Source of the DNA: JAAYXS01 sp043820985 | Lineage (GTDB): Bacteria; Planctomycetota; Phycisphaerae; UBA1845; Fen-1342 | DNA length: 64,000 nucleotides | Direction of reading: 5' to 3' | Assembly: GCA_043820985.1 (NCBI GenBank) | Contig: JBDRDH010000127.1 | Coordinates: 10,714-74,713 of the forward strand | Notes under the pieces: generated by a model | What the model was told of the DNA's origin: nothing | The model's input: only the letters and a program-made list of their open reading frames with translations | Databases searched by the model: none | Position numbers and translations under genes: made by a program | Part shown: piece by piece, positions 60,712-64,000 of the stretch | Layout: each line of letters opens with the position of its first letter | Numbering within the stretch: position 1 is the first letter of the stretch

Positions 60712-63700
60712 TTAGAAATCAACCAGCGCTTCATCATCATCCGGCGGCTCATGTTCCCGGGAATCTGAATGCAGGGTGTTCTGCTCAACCTGCCAGGCCT
60801 GGTAGTCGGGGTAGGTGGGGTCAACTTCCACCTTCAAGGGCTGCCGCAGAGTACGTTGATCCGCGGTCAGCTCGACGAGGTACTTGCCGGGCGGGACCAG
60901 GCGCCCCTGGCGCGGGCCACGGCGGCGCTGGTTCTCCTCGGGTTTGCGGCGCAGATCCCAGGTGGCGTGATGTAATCCAGGTTCGTTACTGGTTTCCAGC
61001 TCACGGATGGTTACGCCGGCCTGGTCGGTGATCTTAAGTGTCACGCTCCGAGCCTCCTCGGACAAGGAGTAGTAAATCTGGGCATCGCCGGGTGGGTTCT
61101 CGCCGACAAAGCCGCGTGTGCCGGCGTTACCACGGCTGGGCTCACGGCGCCAGTGGATGACGCTATTGGGCTCGTATAGCCAGGCGGTGGCGCGCAGAGT
61201 TTTTTCACTTATCTGTCGTAGAGTGGTGATGTCCAGGATCCACAAGCTCCGTCCATGCGTGGCCGCGACAATTTCGCCGGCCGAGGGGTGGATGGCAAAC
61301 TCATGCACGGCGACAGTCGGTAGATTGCTATTGAAGCGCGTCCAGCTTTTACCGCGGTCGATGCTGATCCAGGCGCCGAACTCGGTGCCGAGGTATAGCA
61401 GTTCGGAATTCTCGATGTCCTCGCGGATCACACGGGTGGAACCGACGTTCGCGGGCAGATTGGCGCGCAGCGAGCGCCAGGTCTGACCGTGGTTTTCCGA
61501 GACAAAGATGTAGGGCTCATCATCGTTTGAGCGATGAGCATCAAAGGTTACATAAACCCGTCCGGCCCGATAGCGCGAGGTCTCGATCCAGCTCACCCAG
61601 CGGGGACCGGGTAGTAGCGCACTCAGTGGCTGCCAGTTATACTGATCATCCTCCTCGGCGGCATCGTCAGCATCGGCGGTTTGTGTCTCGGCGAGTACGT
61701 CGCCGGTCCGGGTACGGGTGGCTTCAAACTCGAACTCGAATATGCCCTCGCCAACTTCGACATTGCCGGTCAGCTTGCCCGCCTGGAGTATGGCGGTGAG
61801 ATCCAGTGTCACCTGGTCGGTATAAACGGAACATGTCAGCCGTCCGCTGTCTCGATCGAAGCGGCCATCAGCAATTTCGCTATCCCCCATCATCGAGCGC
61901 ACGATACCAGTGATAGCGCCATCCGGGGCCAGTTTGAGCAACAGTGTGAACTCACCTCGACCAGGGGGCATTTCCGCGCTGAGCGGGCGGGATTCCCACT
62001 CGCCTGAGATGGGGTCTTCATCAGGCCCATACGCGGCCGACGGTTTTGTAGTGGCCAACGCCGGTTGGCTGGCTGGCTGCGTATCGGGGGCTGGGTCGCC
62101 GTTGGTATGGCCGTTAGTGCCCTGGTGGGCATTTCCATTGGTAGGCGGTGGCTCGCCGGGCGCGCGGCGGCGAGATGTGCCGGGGGGAGGTCCCGGTGGC
62201 CGCTGGCTGATTTGTTTGAGTTCCTCGGCGTCTAAAACATCATCACCGTTGGCGTCGAAACGTTCGAAAAGGCGGTCCATGCGCTCCGGGGCTTCCGAAC
62301 GTTGGATCAGGCCGTCGCCGTTGGCGTCGAGTTGCATCAAGCGCTCGAGCATCCGCCCGCCGCGCGCCCGCCGCTCGCTACGCTCCGGCGGTGCGGTAGT
62401 GGGTTGGGTTTGAGCGGAAGGTCTGGTAGTGGGGCGCGTGGTTGGAGGCTTACCGCCGCCAACCATATCAGTAAGCTTGCGTAGGGCGCCCTGGCCCCAT
62501 CTGGAGACCTTGTCCACGGGGGAAGACGGGGGCGCGGTGAACTCGGTCAGGTTTTCCCAGTCGTGACCGGCATTGCGCGTACGCCACAGAAAGCCGTCAT
62601 CAGTACCGACATAGAGCACATCAGGATCCAGCGGCGACTCGGCCAGGGCCGTGGCGGTGCCCTGATCGGTGCGGGTGATCTCGGGAGAAATCTGGCGCAG
62701 CTTCTGGCCACGATTCAACGAGCGGAAGACCACGTTGGCGCCGAGATAGTAAATACGCGAGTTGTGGTGCGAGAGGATATAGGGGGTTTTCCAGTTAAAG
62801 CGATAACGCGTGTCACGCTCGCGCTGCGGTCGGATGAAACCGCGCTCGGCGGTGCGGACGTTGTAGCTGCCCATGCCGCCGTTCTGGCTGGCGAAGTAGA
62901 CCTGGTCGGGATCTTCCTGGTCGACATTACAGATGAATCCATCGCCCCAGCCGAGCATGAACCAGTCCTGATTTACCGGGCCACTACCATCGCGGGTGTG
63001 GCTGGGTCCGCCCCAACTGCCGTTGTCCTGTAAGCCACCGTATACGCGGTAGTCGCGGCGGGGATCAACCGTGGCGTGATAGAACTGGCCGATAGCCATG
63101 TGGTTAAGGTGATCCCAGTGTTCGCCCCGGTCGTAGGTGACGGCCACGCCACCATCGTTACCCAAAATAATATGGCGACCATCCTGGGGATCGATCCACA
63201 TGGCGTGGTGATCGACGTGTACGTCGCGGGCGCCGTCGTCGGTGAAGGTCTCGCCCCCATCCTTGGAGCGATACATGGCGATGCCGAGTACCCAGAGGTA
63301 GCTCTCGTCACTCGGATCGACGCGGATCTGGCTGAAGTACATTGGTCGGGGATTAATGCTGTTTATGCGGGTCCAGGTTTCACCATTGTCGGTTGAGCGA
63401 TAGACACCGCCATATTCATGACCCTCCGGCCCTTGTTGTTTCTGGTAATTCTCGCGTTGACCGCCAAGCCCGGCGCTAAAGGGTGAACGATTACGGCCGT
63501 TGCCGGTCCGCTTGGGACGTGAGACGAGCACCACATCAGCCAGGACGCTTTTGCGTTCGCGCGAGACCTCGACCTTGACGGTATCGCCGGCGACGTGCTG
63601 GCGGATCTGGTTCAGCAGATCCGCATAGGAATGGATGGTCTGATCATCGACAGCCAGCACGATATCGCCTTTCTTTAATCCGGCTTGGGCGGCGGGGCCG

Positions 63701-64000
63701 TCGGCGGTTATCTCGGTCAGGCGGGCACCGGCGTCGGCATCCTCGCCGCTGGTGCCGATGTAAGCGGCGTTCTCGGGCTCTTTGCCGATTTGTTCGGACT
63801 CGAGCACGATGTAGATGGTGTTGGGATTTTTGCGGTAGTAATCGATGCCGATGCGGCCGAGCTGGCCAGTGGGCAAACCCTTGGTGAGCTTGCGCCAAGT
63901 CTCGCCGCCGTCGGTGGTTTTGTAGAGACCGCTGCCCGGACCCCATTTGCGGGCGGGATCGTTGGAGTCATAACCGTCGCGCTGGCGCTGATAGGTTGCG
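60712..64000 (-). CDS. BNR-repeat (sortilin-like) protein with PDZ and EF-hand, 5'-truncated
   Basis: A >1,090-aa protein whose 5' end lies beyond the window; the frame is open at base 64000 and the TTG at 63876 is not the start. Domains seen in order: BNR/sortilin-type repeats (SGLYKTTDGGETWRKL), a PDZ domain (EITADGPAAQAGLKKGDIVL), further BNR repeats (STDNGETWTRI, SKDGGETFTD) and a Pro/Thr linker. Then come EF-hands (LDANGDGLIQRSEA, FDANGDDVLDAEEL), a beta domain, more BNR repeats (SENHGQTWRSL, SIDRGKSWTRF) and a FlgD-Ig-like C-terminus (WDLRRKPEENQRRRGP). Likely secreted; the related intracellular or extracellular glycosidase-like role is unproven. Confidence 0.85.
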   Translation of the reverse strand, partial: ATYQRQRDGYDSNDPARKWGPGSGLYKTTDGGETWRKLTKGLPTGQLGRIGIDYYRKNPNTIYIVLESEQIGKEPENAAYIGTSGEDADAGARLTEITADGPAAQAGLKKGDIVLAVDDQTIHSYADLLNQIRQHVAGDTVKVEVSRERKSVLADVVLVSRPKRTGNGRNRSPFSAGLGGQRENYQKQQGPEGHEYGGVYRSTDNGETWTRINSINPRPMYFSQIRVDPSDESYLWVLGIAMYRSKDGGETFTDDGARDVHVDHHAMWIDPQDGRHIILGNDGGVAVTYDRGEHWDHLNHMAIGQFYHATVDPRRDYRVYGGLQDNGSWGGPSHTRDGSGPVNQDWFMLGWGDGFICNVDQEDPDQVYFASQNGGMGSYNVRTAERGFIRPQRERDTRYRFNWKTPYILSHHNSRIYYLGANVVFRSLNRGQKLRQISPEITRTDQGTATALAESPLDPDVLYVGTDDGFLWRTRNAGHDWENLTEFTAPPSSPVDKVSRWGQGALRKLTDMVGGGKPPTTRPTTRPSAQTQPTTAPPERSERRARGGRMLERLMQLDANGDGLIQRSEAPERMDRLFERFDANGDDVLDAEELKQISQRPPGPPPGTSRRRAPGEPPPTNGNAHQGTNGHTNGDPAPDTQPASQPALATTKPSAAYGPDEDPISGEWESRPLSAEMPPGRGEFTLLLKLAPDGAITGIVRSMMGDSEIADGRFDRDSGRLTCSVYTDQVTLDLTAILQAGKLTGNVEVGEGIFEFEFEATRTRTGDVLAETQTADADDAAEEDDQYNWQPLSALLPGPRWVSWIETSRYRAGRVYVTFDAHRSNDDEPYIFVSENHGQTWRSLRANLPANVGSTRVIREDIENSELLYLGTEFGAWISIDRGKSWTRFNSNLPTVAVHEFAIHPSAGEIVAATHGRSLWILDITTLRQISEKTLRATAWLYEPNSVIHWRREPSRGNAGTRGFVGENPPGDAQIYYSLSEEARSVTLKITDQAGVTIRELETSNEPGLHHATWDLRRKPEENQRRRGPRQGRLVPPGKYLVELTADQRTLRQPLKVEVDPTYPDYQAWQVEQNTLHSDSREHEPPDDDEALVDF

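Overview
The window looks like a chromosomal segment of a flagellated member of the Planctomycetota, probably a Phycisphaerae-like lineage. This is inferred from gene content, not from a marker phylogeny. The pointers are: secreted proteins ending in dockerin-type DLNCDG/DINGDG tails; very large BNR-repeat and DUF4159 proteins; a two-copy groEL locus; a CsrA/FliW-linked flagellar operon; and structured intergenic repeats of the GTAGCGGCC...GTCGGCCGTG type. Both ends are cut: nfo lacks its 5' end at the left edge and a BNR/PDZ protein lacks its 5' end at the right edge. I saw no rRNA, tRNA, CRISPR array, transposase or prophage.

Region 1 (1-8.8 kb) is housekeeping: endonuclease IV, epoxyqueuosine reductase, a lipoprotein hydrolase, the 16S rRNA dimethylase RsmA, selenophosphate synthetase, RsgA GTPase, a CDP-alcohol phosphatidyltransferase and cardiolipin synthase. 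The selD gene is the most notable item. Its true N-terminus lies upstream of an in-frame UGA that sits exactly at the catalytic Cys/Sec position, so SelD is very likely itself a selenoprotein and the organism should decode UGA as Sec.

Region 2 (8.8-23 kb) is a flagellar cluster on the minus strand. In transcription order it is an unknown 78-aa gene, flgF, flgG, flgA, flgH, flgI, a rod-binding flgJ-like gene, flgN, flgK, flgL, fliW, csrA and two flagellin genes. Many genes are coupled by overlapping start and stop codons. A good sigma-54 promoter (GG-N10-GC) precedes the first gene. The flagellins appear to have their own promoters, and with CsrA and FliW next door they are probably under FliW-CsrA translational control.

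Region 3 (23-28 kb) holds a DUF6504 protein, a membrane-anchored unknown, a secreted trypsin-like protease flanked by a ~30-bp direct repeat, and an MsbA-type ABC exporter coupled to a small zinc-ribbon membrane protein. Region 4 (28.5-38 kb) is a chaperone cluster (groEL1-groES-groEL2-dnaJ-grpE), followed by an FmdB-type zinc ribbon, an ABC transporter pair and a sigma-70 family factor that overlaps a small upstream ORF with a strong Shine-Dalgarno.

Region 5 (38-64 kb) is mixed: a TolC-like lipoprotein, a DinG-family helicase, thiS-thiG, and several large secreted or envelope proteins (HAF repeats, frameshifted LVIVD repeats with a dockerin tail, DUF4159, DUF3352-like plus TPR, BNR/PDZ/EF-hand). 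It also contains BtpA, thymidine kinase, a short UDP-sugar dehydrogenase and a tryptophanase. The intergenic DNA here is unusually structured, including four back-to-back perfect or near-perfect palindromes at 46.7 kb and direct repeats flanking the frameshifted LVIVD gene.
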